From assembly GCA_946478645.1 (NCBI GenBank), contig CAMLCW010000013.1, positions 1-30,008 on the forward strand: DNA of 30,008 bases, read 5' to 3'. The stretch's first letter is position 1, and each line of letters opens with the position of its first letter. Positions 19,001 through 25,917 of this stretch are shown here, piece after piece. A program made the translations under genes and the position numbers. The notes under the pieces are model-generated. The model ran no database searches, was not told the origin of the DNA, and worked only from the letters and a program-made list of their open reading frames with translations. The stretch comes from an uncultured Variovorax sp. GTDB taxonomy: Bacteria; Pseudomonadota; Gammaproteobacteria; Burkholderiales; Burkholderiaceae.

Positions 19001-20175
19001 GCGTCTTCGCCATCGGCGGCAACTACGCGCTCTCAGACAAGACCCGCGTGTACGGGCGCTACGAGCTCATCTCTTCGCTCTACGGGCCCTACGAGCTCGA
19101 CGGCGGCCAGCGCAACAACGTCGGCATCATCGGCATCGAGAGCAACTACATGGCCGGCGGGCGCGTGTACAACGAGTACCGCATCTCCGACGGTGCCGAC
19201 GGACGCGGCGTGCAGTCGGCCATCGGTGTGCGCAACACCGTGAGCATCACCGAGCGGCTGCGCGTGACGGGGGGCATCGAGCATGCGCGCGACCTGAGCG
19301 GCTACAGCAACAGCGTGAACACCGGCACCGGCTTTGCGGGCGGGCTGGGCGAGTCGACGGCGATCACCAGCGGCGTGGAGTACATGACCGAGCGGCTGAA
19401 GACCAGCGGCGTGTTCGAGGCGAGGAACGGCGACGATGCGAACACGCGGCTCTTCAGCGCCGGCTTCGGCTACAAGTTCGATCCGTCGTGGAGCTTCCTG
19501 GCGCGCAGCATCGTGAGCATCAGCCAGGGCAGGGGGGCCAACGCGGGCAACGAGCGCCACCTGCAGCGCCACCAGGTGGGCGTGGCCTACCGGCCGGTGG
19601 ACGATGACCGGTGGAATGCGCTGGCGCGCTACGAGCACCGCGCCGAGCGGGTGGTGGGCGAGGGCAACGCGGCCGGTGCGCTGGTGGGCGGGGCGGTGTT
19701 CGGTGCGGGCAACGGCAATGCGAGCTTGCCGGGCAAGACGAGCGCGGACATCGTCTCGGCGCACGTGAACTACAACCCCGAGCGCGGGCGCTACCTGATG
19801 GGGCGCTATGCGGGCAAGGTCAGCCGCGCGAGCGACGACCTGCTCGCGAGCAGCTACTGGGCGCATCTGCTGCAGCTGCGCTACACGCAGGACATCAACA
19901 AGGACTGGGACATCGGGGTGCAGGGCGGCTTGCTCTTCGGCAAGGGCGGCGGGCTGCAGAGGACCTTCGGGGTGGAGCTGGGCTACCAGGTCTACAAGAA
20001 CGCGTGGGTCTCTGTGGGCTACAACTTCATCGGGCTGCACGACCGCGACCTGACGGCCAACGAGTACACGAGCAAGGGCGCCTACATCCGCCTGCGGTTC
20101 AAGTTCGATGAGACCACCTTGGGGTTCCCTTCGGCCGGCAGTCCGTCCCAGCAGAGCTCCGCTGCTCAGCCCTGA
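13021..20175 (+). CDS. Giant exported multi-module protein with a C-terminal outer-membrane beta-barrel-like region (2384 residues)
   Basis: A signal peptide ends near residue 40 (MAPAIAA). Modules follow in order. First is an N-terminal module (GTVIRNIASGTY) shared with the preceding protein. DUF11-like domains lie near residues 566 (LELTKQVSAPRKLSPG) and 893 (GLVLRKDGSKRQAEFGD), with a carboxypeptidase-regulatory-like segment near 742. An SdrD-B-like domain near 1030 contains GKVYMDCKRDGRQSG. A Gly/Thr/Pro/Ala linker (about 1180-1280) and invasin-like Ig domains (about 1284-1510) come next. From about 1541 to the end, alternating strands with aromatic girdles read as an outer-membrane barrel: YLLTAAYDSDKT, EFYPIYGDSAVKG, YLLYGDFTT, and last strands YIRLRFKFDETTLGF. 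A passenger-plus-barrel layout suggests a self-anchoring adhesin or a translocator. ATG 13021 or 13030 are the likely starts; no good ribosome-binding site is visible. Confidence 0.8.
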   Translation: MSPMQKFRGLCARSWHGLTAALACLVLQWLLGGMAPAIAASLPAGTVIRNIASGTYVPAGFMQPETIFSNAAIVTVQAVEALSLTQDQTVSRPPGSVVTLSHLLANVGNAPSSYSIAFANNGDGCAADTADLGSLRVVRDVNGNGIADAGEAEIALNTPNVLRLSPGETAALLVQGAVPSVATGSACVALSATTALQRIKARNIDVVNVGSMAALTLTKAASRQGADVPEGTRVDFSIGGINIGAQDAQPANTVAPTGTPLRVNGAPSALVLIRDLVPVGMQYIAGTLQTSAANAVKLYRLPGDPPFNYRTTDDASVVEVAIGISSPVARNASVAMQFAARVTAHQKDDIRNTAQTYYHDGIRPTVVDSNTVVLANGASIGISKTALPSKMLYGTNGKPNGRVSVRFRLNVRNYGSTWLHGVQVTDLMEGTGLNKFGTYSPSVQPGTNEYTIVPNSAKVVSTSGQGVIAQGNPFLKGTAGAGNLLAGGAVLPPGGLLIIEFDAIVNFSGNSGIRYNTAKASGALFAGGPSAISDDSVDGSDPDLDGDGDPGNDTSPTPVRFAMPVLELTKQVSAPRKLSPGVHEFDYTLRVTNTGAMDAPNVRLIDNLDCTFDTDKGDGQIASWTLAGPPKAINGHLVVTPGFTGRATCDRKGLESADPYRFPAQIGLSLTDGTRPLAPGQSEEVRFTVRVTKKPDAASRRAMLDNKAWAVAFEQNNPGSASVVAAATATAQTLLVDPQGTVYNAVTREPVSGAVVTFKRQSCSAGAAGPITAAEIFASDVGGYTFHADGSVSMATGADGSYQFHLLSPPVAGLCTYGLAVTPPAGSGYVAPSQLIPATAGSASCGAVVPSAAPPVGGDPTTHHFQLRAGVNPDGSVCEAVHNHLPLDPGNVLGLVLRKDGSKRQAEFGDFLDYALTVTNKTGFPITGLTLSDTLPPGFAYQRGSARLNGGATPDPAGGAGPALVFHYPQLSLPPEQSAMVRYRVRIGVGAPTEGDAINRARANSGPIASNLASWSVRVTGGVFSDEAFLFGKVYMDCKRDGRQSGSDEIGVPGVRLYLENGTHVITDVEGKWSLYGLKPITHVLRLDQTTLPPGAKLDVLDNRNAGAPESRFVDLKKGELHKANFIIANCGDKAVMDDVIARRAAIAAVPDTEAEAQVRLRLDAEGRVVPVGDVRALPASGQVLSGGSTGTVQPTSAPLITLPTGPANGSTFVNASGGTLGGTLGAQTSGGLAPLGTQAVPATTLAPAGSLFAPPAGRLASTPLAAPAPAPATPAVVELEKLLPELTDNSLGFIDLKDGAVVASRTLNVRVKGADGTFRLSVNGAQIEERRVGKKARLPSRKLAAWEYIGIVLRPGANTLRLEALDGFGNVRGAPVEITLTAPDNLAAIELGLPQNVRADLRTPVIVKVRLLDGAGVPVTARTQLTLEADRGRWLAEDLNPLEPGTQVFMEGGAAEFSLQPPGEPGDARIRVSASSFASEARLVFLPELRPMIGVGIVEGVIDLTKRGNLPLGAMPAGAAFERELTGLQSEGNNRRAAGRAAFFFKGAIKGEYLLTAAYDSDKTERDRLFRDIRPDEFYPIYGDSAVKGFDAQSSQKLYVRIDKNRSYLLYGDFTTASSTEVRELSQSNRTLTGLKHVYESERVRATSYASRTAQTQQIEEFRALGTSGPYYLSAAGGEFVENSEQIEIVVRDRNQPDIVLQRTPVTRFVDYTVEPLTRRILFTRAIASIDPNLNPQSIRVTYEVDSGGPEFTVAGTDVQIKVNESLQVGAVASTDRNPANKRSLQALTGLARIGENASVAGEVVQTRSDDKGRGHGARVEARYQDDKLAVVGLAAKTSEGFDNPGSSFSAGRTAASTRAEYRIDPSLAVRAEALYSRDASQEGDRKGVTVSAQKKLNETTSVEVGLRHGQSNDAIGTNSGFDYGQISTYNGQLGSSIGANSVTTLGAAAATDSADARSLTTVRARLSTQLTAVPGAQVFVEGEQDLHDSDRRVFAIGGNYALSDKTRVYGRYELISSLYGPYELDGGQRNNVGIIGIESNYMAGGRVYNEYRISDGADGRGVQSAIGVRNTVSITERLRVTGGIEHARDLSGYSNSVNTGTGFAGGLGESTAITSGVEYMTERLKTSGVFEARNGDDANTRLFSAGFGYKFDPSWSFLARSIVSISQGRGANAGNERHLQRHQVGVAYRPVDDDRWNALARYEHRAERVVGEGNAAGALVGGAVFGAGNGNASLPGKTSADIVSAHVNYNPERGRYLMGRYAGKVSRASDDLLASSYWAHLLQLRYTQDINKDWDIGVQGGLLFGKGGGLQRTFGVELGYQVYKNAWVSVGYNFIGLHDRDLTANEYTSKGAYIRLRFKFDETTLGFPSAGSPSQQSSAAQP

Positions 20176-20196
20176 GCTGATCCACCGATATCGCGC

Positions 20197-23100
20197 ATGA
20201 AAAAAATGAAGCAAGGCCCATTCATCACCCTCTTCGGCGTGGCGTTGCCTCTTGCGCTCTGGCAGTGCGCAAGGCGCGCACTTGCCCCGGCCGTGTTGCC
20301 GCTGCTCATCGCGGTCCAGCTCGGATGGATGGCCCCCGCCCATGCCGTGACATTCACACCGGCTACCTCTCCCTACACCTACACCGTGCCTGCCGGCGTG
20401 ACGAAGGTAACGGTCCAGGTGGCCGGTGGCGGCGGAGGACCAGGGGGATGGGACACCGCAAGCATCGTCGCCAGCGGCGGTTCGGGAGGGCGGGCCCACG
20501 TCATCAGCACAACGTTGAATGTCACGCCCGGGCAGATCATCACAGGAACGGTGGCACGAGGCGGCAACGTCGGCAGGAATACCAGCCCGACAAACACCAG
20601 CGGCGGCGCCGGAGGCTCGGGCATCGGCAGTGGCGCGGCGGGCGGCAATGCGGGTGCGACCGGCAATTCGGGCTCGGGCGGCGGCGGCGGCGGCGGATCC
20701 ACGCTGGCGCTCGCGGGGACGGTCATTCTGCAGGCCGGCGGCGGCGGAGGTGGACAGGGTGCCTCGCAGACGGTCAACGGCGTCAACGGAGGAAACGCGA
20801 GTTCCTTCACTGCGGTTGCCAACTGCGGCAACACTGGCAACGGCGCAGCCGGCGCCAATTTCACCGGTGACGGCGGCGGCGGCGGCGGCGGCGGTGGCGG
20901 CTATGCGGGGGGCGGCGCAGGTGGCGCGCATGCAGACTTCGCAAGCGGTGGCGCCGCCGCGGGTGCTGGCACGTCGTGCTATAGAAATAATCCAGGCCTT
21001 TTTGTAGCCACGCCCACCGTCACCTCAGGGGCTCAAGCCAGCGGGTCGGTGCAGGGCGTCGTTACCAATGGCCCGGCCGGCTACGTCACCATCGACGCCG
21101 TTCTGAGCCCGAGCCTCACCAAGGCGTTCAGTGCCGCCTCGATCGAGAAAGGTTCGACCGTCACGCTGACGTTCAGCCTGTCGAATCCGAGCGGCGCCAC
21201 CGCCCAGACCGGCCTCGCTTTCACCGACACCCTGCCGAGCGGCCTGGTCCTGGCCAGCGCACCGGCGTCGCCCCAATGCGGCGGCACCGTCACCGGCACG
21301 GCCGGCGGCAGCACGATCGCCTTGAGCGGTGGCAGCCTGGCGGCCGGGCCGAGCAGTTGCACCGTCACGGCGACAGTCACGACGACCGCTGCGCAGGGGG
21401 CGGCGAGCTGTCCCAATGCCAGCACCACCAACGGTGCGGGCAATGTGTCCGGGCTGTCGAGCAATCTCGGCAACGGCGTGACCGATCAGTGCCTTGCCAT
21501 CACGGCGCCGGCGGCCGCGCCGTTCCTGTCGCTGCAGAAAGCCCTGGGCGGCACCGGCCGCATCAGCGCGGACGACCAGTTCGTGCTCTCGGGCACCGGC
21601 ACCGGCGCGCCGGCCGGCGTGACCACCACCGGCAGCGGCATCGCCGTGCTGTCGCCGGCCTACAGTTTTACGGCCACGGCGGGCAGCCCGTACTCGCTCA
21701 ACGAGGCGATGGCGCCGGGCAGTGTTTCGGCGCTGTCGCTCTACACGCAAGGCGTGTCGTGCAGCAACGCGGGCGGACCGACCAACGTGAGCGGCATCGC
21801 CACGCTGCCGATCAACATCACGCCCGCGGCGGGCGATAACATCAGCTGTCTGATCACCAACTATCCGACCCGGAACCCCGACGGCGGCCCGGGGCCGAGT
21901 CCGGGGCCGACGCCGATCTGCAATGCTGATCCGGTCATCATGGGCACGACCTTCAGCAGCGCGCCCTGGGTCCGATCGGGCTGGACCACCACAGGGGATA
22001 GTTTTTCGGCGCTGCGGGCGAGCGGCCCCGGCAATCAGACGCAAGCCCTCACCGGCGTGACGCCGGGCGCCTTGCTCACCCTGACCTGGAACTACGGCAA
22101 TGGCACGAGCAACGGTACGACCGCCACGCTGACTGCGAGCTACGGGCCGAGCGGTGCTGAAACCGTGTATTGGACGGCCACGGTCAACAGCAACACGGGC
22201 ACGGCCACGGGCACCTCCGCGGCCAGCAACGGTGCGGTGTGCGTGGCCGGCTGCGGATCTGCACCGAACGTGCTCGCCAACTCCGTGCAGCTTCGGCTGC
22301 CGGTCGGCATTCCGAAAAACGGCACGCTGAGGTTCACGGCCACCGGCTCTGGTGGCGGTGGCTCTCCCTACATTGCGATCGATACGCCGGTGTCGATCCA
22401 GAACACCGGCATCTGCCTGGCCAAGACCAGCCTGGGCACCACCGGCACCTTCAGCTACACGACCACGGGCGTGGACACCACCATGGGCGGCGGCGGCACC
22501 ACGGCCAGCATCACCACCGCGGCGGTGAACACCACGCGCTACTACGACGCGAGCGCGACGCACGCCAACAACCAGCCGCTGCTCATCACCAGCCCGGGCG
22601 CCAGCGCCAACGTCACCATCAACGAGACGCCGGCGACCGGCTTCGTGCTCGACAGCGTGAGCTGCCCCGGGCTGAATCCCGTGCGTTCGGGCAACTCCGT
22701 CACCATCGTCAACGTACCGCGCGACACGGTGACCACCTGCACCTTCACCAACCGACCATCGATCATCAACCTGAGCAAGGCCCTCTCGGGCAACCGCATC
22801 GGCACGGGCGACCAGTTCTCGGTCGCCATCCGCACCGGCGGGCCCACCGGCCCCATCGTGAGCTCGCCCGTCTCCGCCACCACTAGCGGCAGCGGCTCCA
22901 CCATCACCGCCGGCAGCGGCACCACCGACGACTTCTACACCGTCCCCGGCACCCTCTACACGCTGACCGAGAGCGGCACCAGCGGCGCCAACCTCGCCAA
23001 CTACCAGGCTTCGCTCACCTGCACCGACGCCACGGGCCTGACGCCTGCGTCCTCGCTGCCGACCAACGAACCCTTCAACCCGGCCGTCGGCCGTGCCGTC

Positions 23101-24342
23101 ACCGCGGCCACCGGGGCGAACCTGCGCTGCGTCATCACCAACAGCGCGGGCACCCCCACCATCACTGGTCGCGTGTTCCTGGACACCGGCGCGGGCGGCG
23201 GCACCGCCAACGACGGCATCCTCAACGGCAGCGAAGCGCCCCAGGCCGGCATCACCCTGCGCCTGACCAACTGCGCGGCCACCGTCCACGCCAGCGCCGT
23301 GACCGATGCCGCCGGCGGCTACAGCCTCGCGCCGCCCGCGGGCACCGCCAGCGGCGCGCCCCTGTGCGTGGAGCAGGTCAACGCCAGCGCACGCGTCTCC
23401 ACCGGCGCCTCGGTGAGCAACACCGCACTGCCCTCGGGCAGCGCCACCAGCGTGGGCGGCACCAGCTACACCTACACGCGCACCGGTGCAGGCGACCGCA
23501 TCGCCTTCGCCTGGAACGGCACAGGCCACACCAGCCTCGACTTCGGCGACGTGCCCCAGAGCACCTTCGCCGCCAACGGCGCCAAGAACGGCCTGGCCGG
23601 CACCACCGTCAGCTACGGCCACACCTTCACCGCCGGCAGCGCCGGAGCCGTGCGCTTCAGCATCGCGAGCGAGACCGCCACGCCAAGCATCGCCGGCTGG
23701 ACCGCACAGGTCTTTGCCGACACCGGCTGCACCGGCAGCCTGCAGCCCGGCGCCGCGCAGCTGTACCCGCCCGCGGCCGGTACCGGTGCGGCCGTGGCCA
23801 CCGGCGCGCAGGTCTGCATCATCGTGCGGCAATTCATTCCCGCCACCGCCACCACGGGCGCGAGCAACAAGCTCGTCGTGCAGGCCGACTTCGACCACGC
23901 CAACGCCACCCCCGCGCTGAGCGCGAGCTACGTGCTGGAAGACACCACCACCGTGGGCAGCCAGGCACTCGACTTGAAGAAAGAGGTGCGCAACGTCACC
24001 CAGGGCGCAGCCACCTTCGGCATCAGCAACCAGGCCAAGCCTGGAGAGACGCTCGAATACCGCATCACCTACACCAACAACAGCGCGGCGCCGATCAGCA
24101 GCATGACGGTGAACGACACCACGCCGGGCTACACCACCTTCGTGAGCGCGAGTGCGGGCAGCACGCCTGCAACCTTGACGAGCTGCACGAAGAACACGCC
24201 CGCCAATGCGCTGCCGGCGGCGGGCGTGCCTTGCGCGAGCGCGCAGCCCGAAGGGGGAACCGGGCCTATCGAGTGGCGGTTCGTGGGCACGGTTCAGCCG
24301 GGGGGCACCGGCTGGGTGCTGTTCCGGGTCAAGGTGGACTGA
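20197..24342 (+). CDS. Giant exported glycine-rich / DUF11 adhesin-like protein (1381 residues)
   Basis: The gene starts 21 bases after the barrel gene, so the two are probably co-transcribed. A long signal peptide ends near residue 50 (WMAPAHA). A glycine-rich domain (about 55-265) opens with YTVPAGVTKVTVQVAGGGGG, the form seen in glycine-rich domains of phage tail and surface proteins. DUF11-like and prealbumin-like modules follow. Two paralogous copies begin LSLQKALGGTGRISADDQF (about residue 447) and INLSKALSGNRIGTGDQF (about 857). An SdrD-B-like segment begins TITGRVFLDTGAGGG (about 988). A final DUF11 domain (about 1265-1381) begins DLKKEVRNVTQGA, contains PGETLEYRITYTNNSAAP and ends LFRVKVD. 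There is no membrane anchor. The likely role is a surface adhesin or matrix protein, perhaps held or exported by the upstream barrel protein; that is inferred. Confidence 0.8.
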   Translation: MKKMKQGPFITLFGVALPLALWQCARRALAPAVLPLLIAVQLGWMAPAHAVTFTPATSPYTYTVPAGVTKVTVQVAGGGGGPGGWDTASIVASGGSGGRAHVISTTLNVTPGQIITGTVARGGNVGRNTSPTNTSGGAGGSGIGSGAAGGNAGATGNSGSGGGGGGGSTLALAGTVILQAGGGGGGQGASQTVNGVNGGNASSFTAVANCGNTGNGAAGANFTGDGGGGGGGGGGYAGGGAGGAHADFASGGAAAGAGTSCYRNNPGLFVATPTVTSGAQASGSVQGVVTNGPAGYVTIDAVLSPSLTKAFSAASIEKGSTVTLTFSLSNPSGATAQTGLAFTDTLPSGLVLASAPASPQCGGTVTGTAGGSTIALSGGSLAAGPSSCTVTATVTTTAAQGAASCPNASTTNGAGNVSGLSSNLGNGVTDQCLAITAPAAAPFLSLQKALGGTGRISADDQFVLSGTGTGAPAGVTTTGSGIAVLSPAYSFTATAGSPYSLNEAMAPGSVSALSLYTQGVSCSNAGGPTNVSGIATLPINITPAAGDNISCLITNYPTRNPDGGPGPSPGPTPICNADPVIMGTTFSSAPWVRSGWTTTGDSFSALRASGPGNQTQALTGVTPGALLTLTWNYGNGTSNGTTATLTASYGPSGAETVYWTATVNSNTGTATGTSAASNGAVCVAGCGSAPNVLANSVQLRLPVGIPKNGTLRFTATGSGGGGSPYIAIDTPVSIQNTGICLAKTSLGTTGTFSYTTTGVDTTMGGGGTTASITTAAVNTTRYYDASATHANNQPLLITSPGASANVTINETPATGFVLDSVSCPGLNPVRSGNSVTIVNVPRDTVTTCTFTNRPSIINLSKALSGNRIGTGDQFSVAIRTGGPTGPIVSSPVSATTSGSGSTITAGSGTTDDFYTVPGTLYTLTESGTSGANLANYQASLTCTDATGLTPASSLPTNEPFNPAVGRAVTAATGANLRCVITNSAGTPTITGRVFLDTGAGGGTANDGILNGSEAPQAGITLRLTNCAATVHASAVTDAAGGYSLAPPAGTASGAPLCVEQVNASARVSTGASVSNTALPSGSATSVGGTSYTYTRTGAGDRIAFAWNGTGHTSLDFGDVPQSTFAANGAKNGLAGTTVSYGHTFTAGSAGAVRFSIASETATPSIAGWTAQVFADTGCTGSLQPGAAQLYPPAAGTGAAVATGAQVCIIVRQFIPATATTGASNKLVVQADFDHANATPALSASYVLEDTTTVGSQALDLKKEVRNVTQGAATFGISNQAKPGETLEYRITYTNNSAAPISSMTVNDTTPGYTTFVSASAGSTPATLTSCTKNTPANALPAAGVPCASAQPEGGTGPIEWRFVGTVQPGGTGWVLFRVKVD

Positions 24343-24626
24343 AGCGCAGTTCGCAGCCCGGCGCTGCCGGTTTCTTTTCATACGCACAAGCGCCAGACAG
24401 CACGCGCATGTCTGCGCGCAGGCGCGCGCCAATCAATACCTAAACTTTGTAATTGAAGAAGAAGGAATCTGCAAATAAACAATATTGTTTTCGAATTGCA
24501 GAAAAAAAGAACCACACTTCTTTAACAAATTAGGGTAATCATCCACGAATTGGATGAGGTCGATAGTTTTAAATCGCCTCACGTCGCACTGGCGCTCAGT
24601 GCATTCAATTCAAAGGTGAAAAACGT
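24343..24626. promoter_or_regulatory. AT-rich leader of the pilus operon with nested palindromes
   Basis: This 284-base gap turns sharply AT-rich from about 24430. It contains a perfect 14-bp palindrome AAACAATATTGTTT (24477-24490), flanked by the inverted repeat TCTGCAA (24468-24474) / TTGCAGA (24496-24502). Further AT-rich stretches (TTTAACAAATTAGGGTAATC, about 24531-24550, and TTTTAAAT near 24567) could hold the promoter, but no hexamer pair stands out. AAAGG (24612-24616) serves as ribosome-binding site for the first pilus gene. The palindromes are candidate operators for the pilus operon. Confidence 0.55.
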
Positions 24627-25157
24627 ATGAAAAACTCTCGGCTTCTCCTCCTTGCGGTGGCTGGTATTGCTGCAGCAAACGCTTTTGCGGCTCCTAATCC
24701 GGCCACCGCGACCTTCAATGTGAAAATGACGGTCGTCAAGGCGTGCAGCGTGGTGGCCGGGAGTGCTTCTGACATCGACTTCGGTTCGCAGGACGCCTCG
24801 GCCACCAACCTGGCGGCGCAAAACAACATCAGCGTGACCTGCTCCAAAGGCACCGCTTATACGATCGGCTTGACGCCGAGCAATAACAGCACCACGGGCG
24901 CGGGGCAGATGGCTGCGCAAAACGCCGGCAGCGTCACGGGCAATACCGACACGGTCGGCTACCAGCTGCGTTCCGCCAGCGGTGCGACCGGCGCCGTCTG
25001 GGGCAACACCAATACGAGCGGCACGGTGGTAGGCAATGGCGTCTCCGGCACGGGCAACGGTGCCGCGCAGTCGCATACCGTATATGGCACGGTGGCGAGC
25101 GCGAACGTCACGCCCGACGCCTACAGGGACACCGTGACGGTGACGGTTCGCTATTGA
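24627..25157 (+). CDS. SCPU (spore coat U) domain pilin, major subunit of an archaic chaperone-usher pilus
   Basis: The 176-residue product has a clean signal peptide (MKNSRLLLLAVAGIAAANAFA, cleavage before APNPA). One spore-coat-U domain follows: N-terminal donor-like strand ATFNVKMTVVKACSV, the paired Cys near ISVTCSKGTAY, the TPSNN turn and a C-terminal block PDAYRDTVTVTVRY. This matches CsuA/B-type subunits of archaic (Csu) pili, which polymerise outside the cell by donor-strand exchange. The downstream chaperone, usher and tip genes confirm the context. The signal peptide and small size mark it as the probable major subunit. No separate CsuA or CsuB minor-subunit genes are present. Confidence 0.92.
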   Translation: MKNSRLLLLAVAGIAAANAFAAPNPATATFNVKMTVVKACSVVAGSASDIDFGSQDASATNLAAQNNISVTCSKGTAYTIGLTPSNNSTTGAGQMAAQNAGSVTGNTDTVGYQLRSASGATGAVWGNTNTSGTVVGNGVSGTGNGAAQSHTVYGTVASANVTPDAYRDTVTVTVRY

Positions 25158-25164
25158 GAAGGCT

Positions 25165-25917
25165 GTGAGAAGCCGCAGCGCCATGCGAAGCCTGTTGCCC
25201 GCCGCGCTCGTCCTGGGCGCATCGCTGCATGGCGATGCCAGCAGCAGCGGCCTGCAGGTTTCGCCCACCACCGTCACGCTGAGCGCCACCCAGAACGCCG
25301 AGGGCCTGTGGCTCAGCAACATCGGCCAGGGCCCCGTCACGGCCCAGGTGCGCGTCTATCGCTGGATCCAGGAGAACGGCGAGAACAAGGAAATACCGTC
25401 GCGCGAGGTGCTGGCGAGCCCACCGATGATCGAACTGGGCAAGGGCGAGCGCCAACTGATCCGCCTGATCCGCACCGCCGCCCCGGCAGAAACCGAGGCC
25501 GCGTACCGCGTGGTCATCGACGAACTGCCGATACCCGGCACCGAAGCGGGCAGCGGCGTCCGCTTCGTGCTTCGCTATTCCGTACCGGTGTTTCTCGCGC
25601 CGCCCGACGCAGGCGCCGCTGCAGAAGCGTCGGCCCATCTGAACTGGAACATGCGCGCCGATGGAGAGCGTGCAGTACTGGAAGTCAACAACACAGGGAA
25701 CATCCATGCGCAGCTTGCCGAGATTCAGTTCGTGGACAACAGTGGCAAAAGCATCAAGGTGCATCGCGGCCTGCTGGGCTACGTCTTGGGGGGCGCGCAG
25801 AGGCGCTGGCTGCTCAAGGCCCCGGCGGACGCATTCTCCCAAGGTGGAACGCTGCGGGCGCTGATCAATGGGAGTGCGTGGCAGCAAGCCCTCTCGCCGG
25901 TCGAGCCGGCACCTTGA
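25165..25917 (+). CDS. Periplasmic pilus assembly chaperone (archaic, CsuC-like)
   Basis: The 250-residue product has a short signal peptide (LLPAALVLGASLHGDASS) and the two Ig-like domains of periplasmic pilus chaperones. The conserved block AAYRVVIDELP (about residues 112-122) and the preceding GERQLIRLIR strand correspond to the subunit-binding F1-G1 region. The C-terminal domain contains LEVNNTGNIHAQL. It would hold SCPU subunits in the periplasm and deliver them to the usher. The GTG at 25165 lies 7 bases after the pilin stop, with AGAAGG close by; ATG 25183 is an alternative start that keeps the signal peptide. The 3' end overlaps the usher gene by 50 bases. Confidence 0.9.
   Translation: MRSRSAMRSLLPAALVLGASLHGDASSSGLQVSPTTVTLSATQNAEGLWLSNIGQGPVTAQVRVYRWIQENGENKEIPSREVLASPPMIELGKGERQLIRLIRTAAPAETEAAYRVVIDELPIPGTEAGSGVRFVLRYSVPVFLAPPDAGAAAEASAHLNWNMRADGERAVLEVNNTGNIHAQLAEIQFVDNSGKSIKVHRGLLGYVLGGAQRRWLLKAPADAFSQGGTLRALINGSAWQQALSPVEPAP

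Noticed and set aside
20680..20940. Glycine-codon runs (GGC)n that look like a simple-sequence repeat array
   Set aside because: They are part of a coherent glycine-rich protein domain in frame, not an independent repeat element.
21025..24432. A 1135-codon minus-strand frame opposite the glycine-rich adhesin gene
   Set aside because: Shadow of the GC-rich plus-strand gene, with Gly/Ala/Arg-rich sequence and no motifs.
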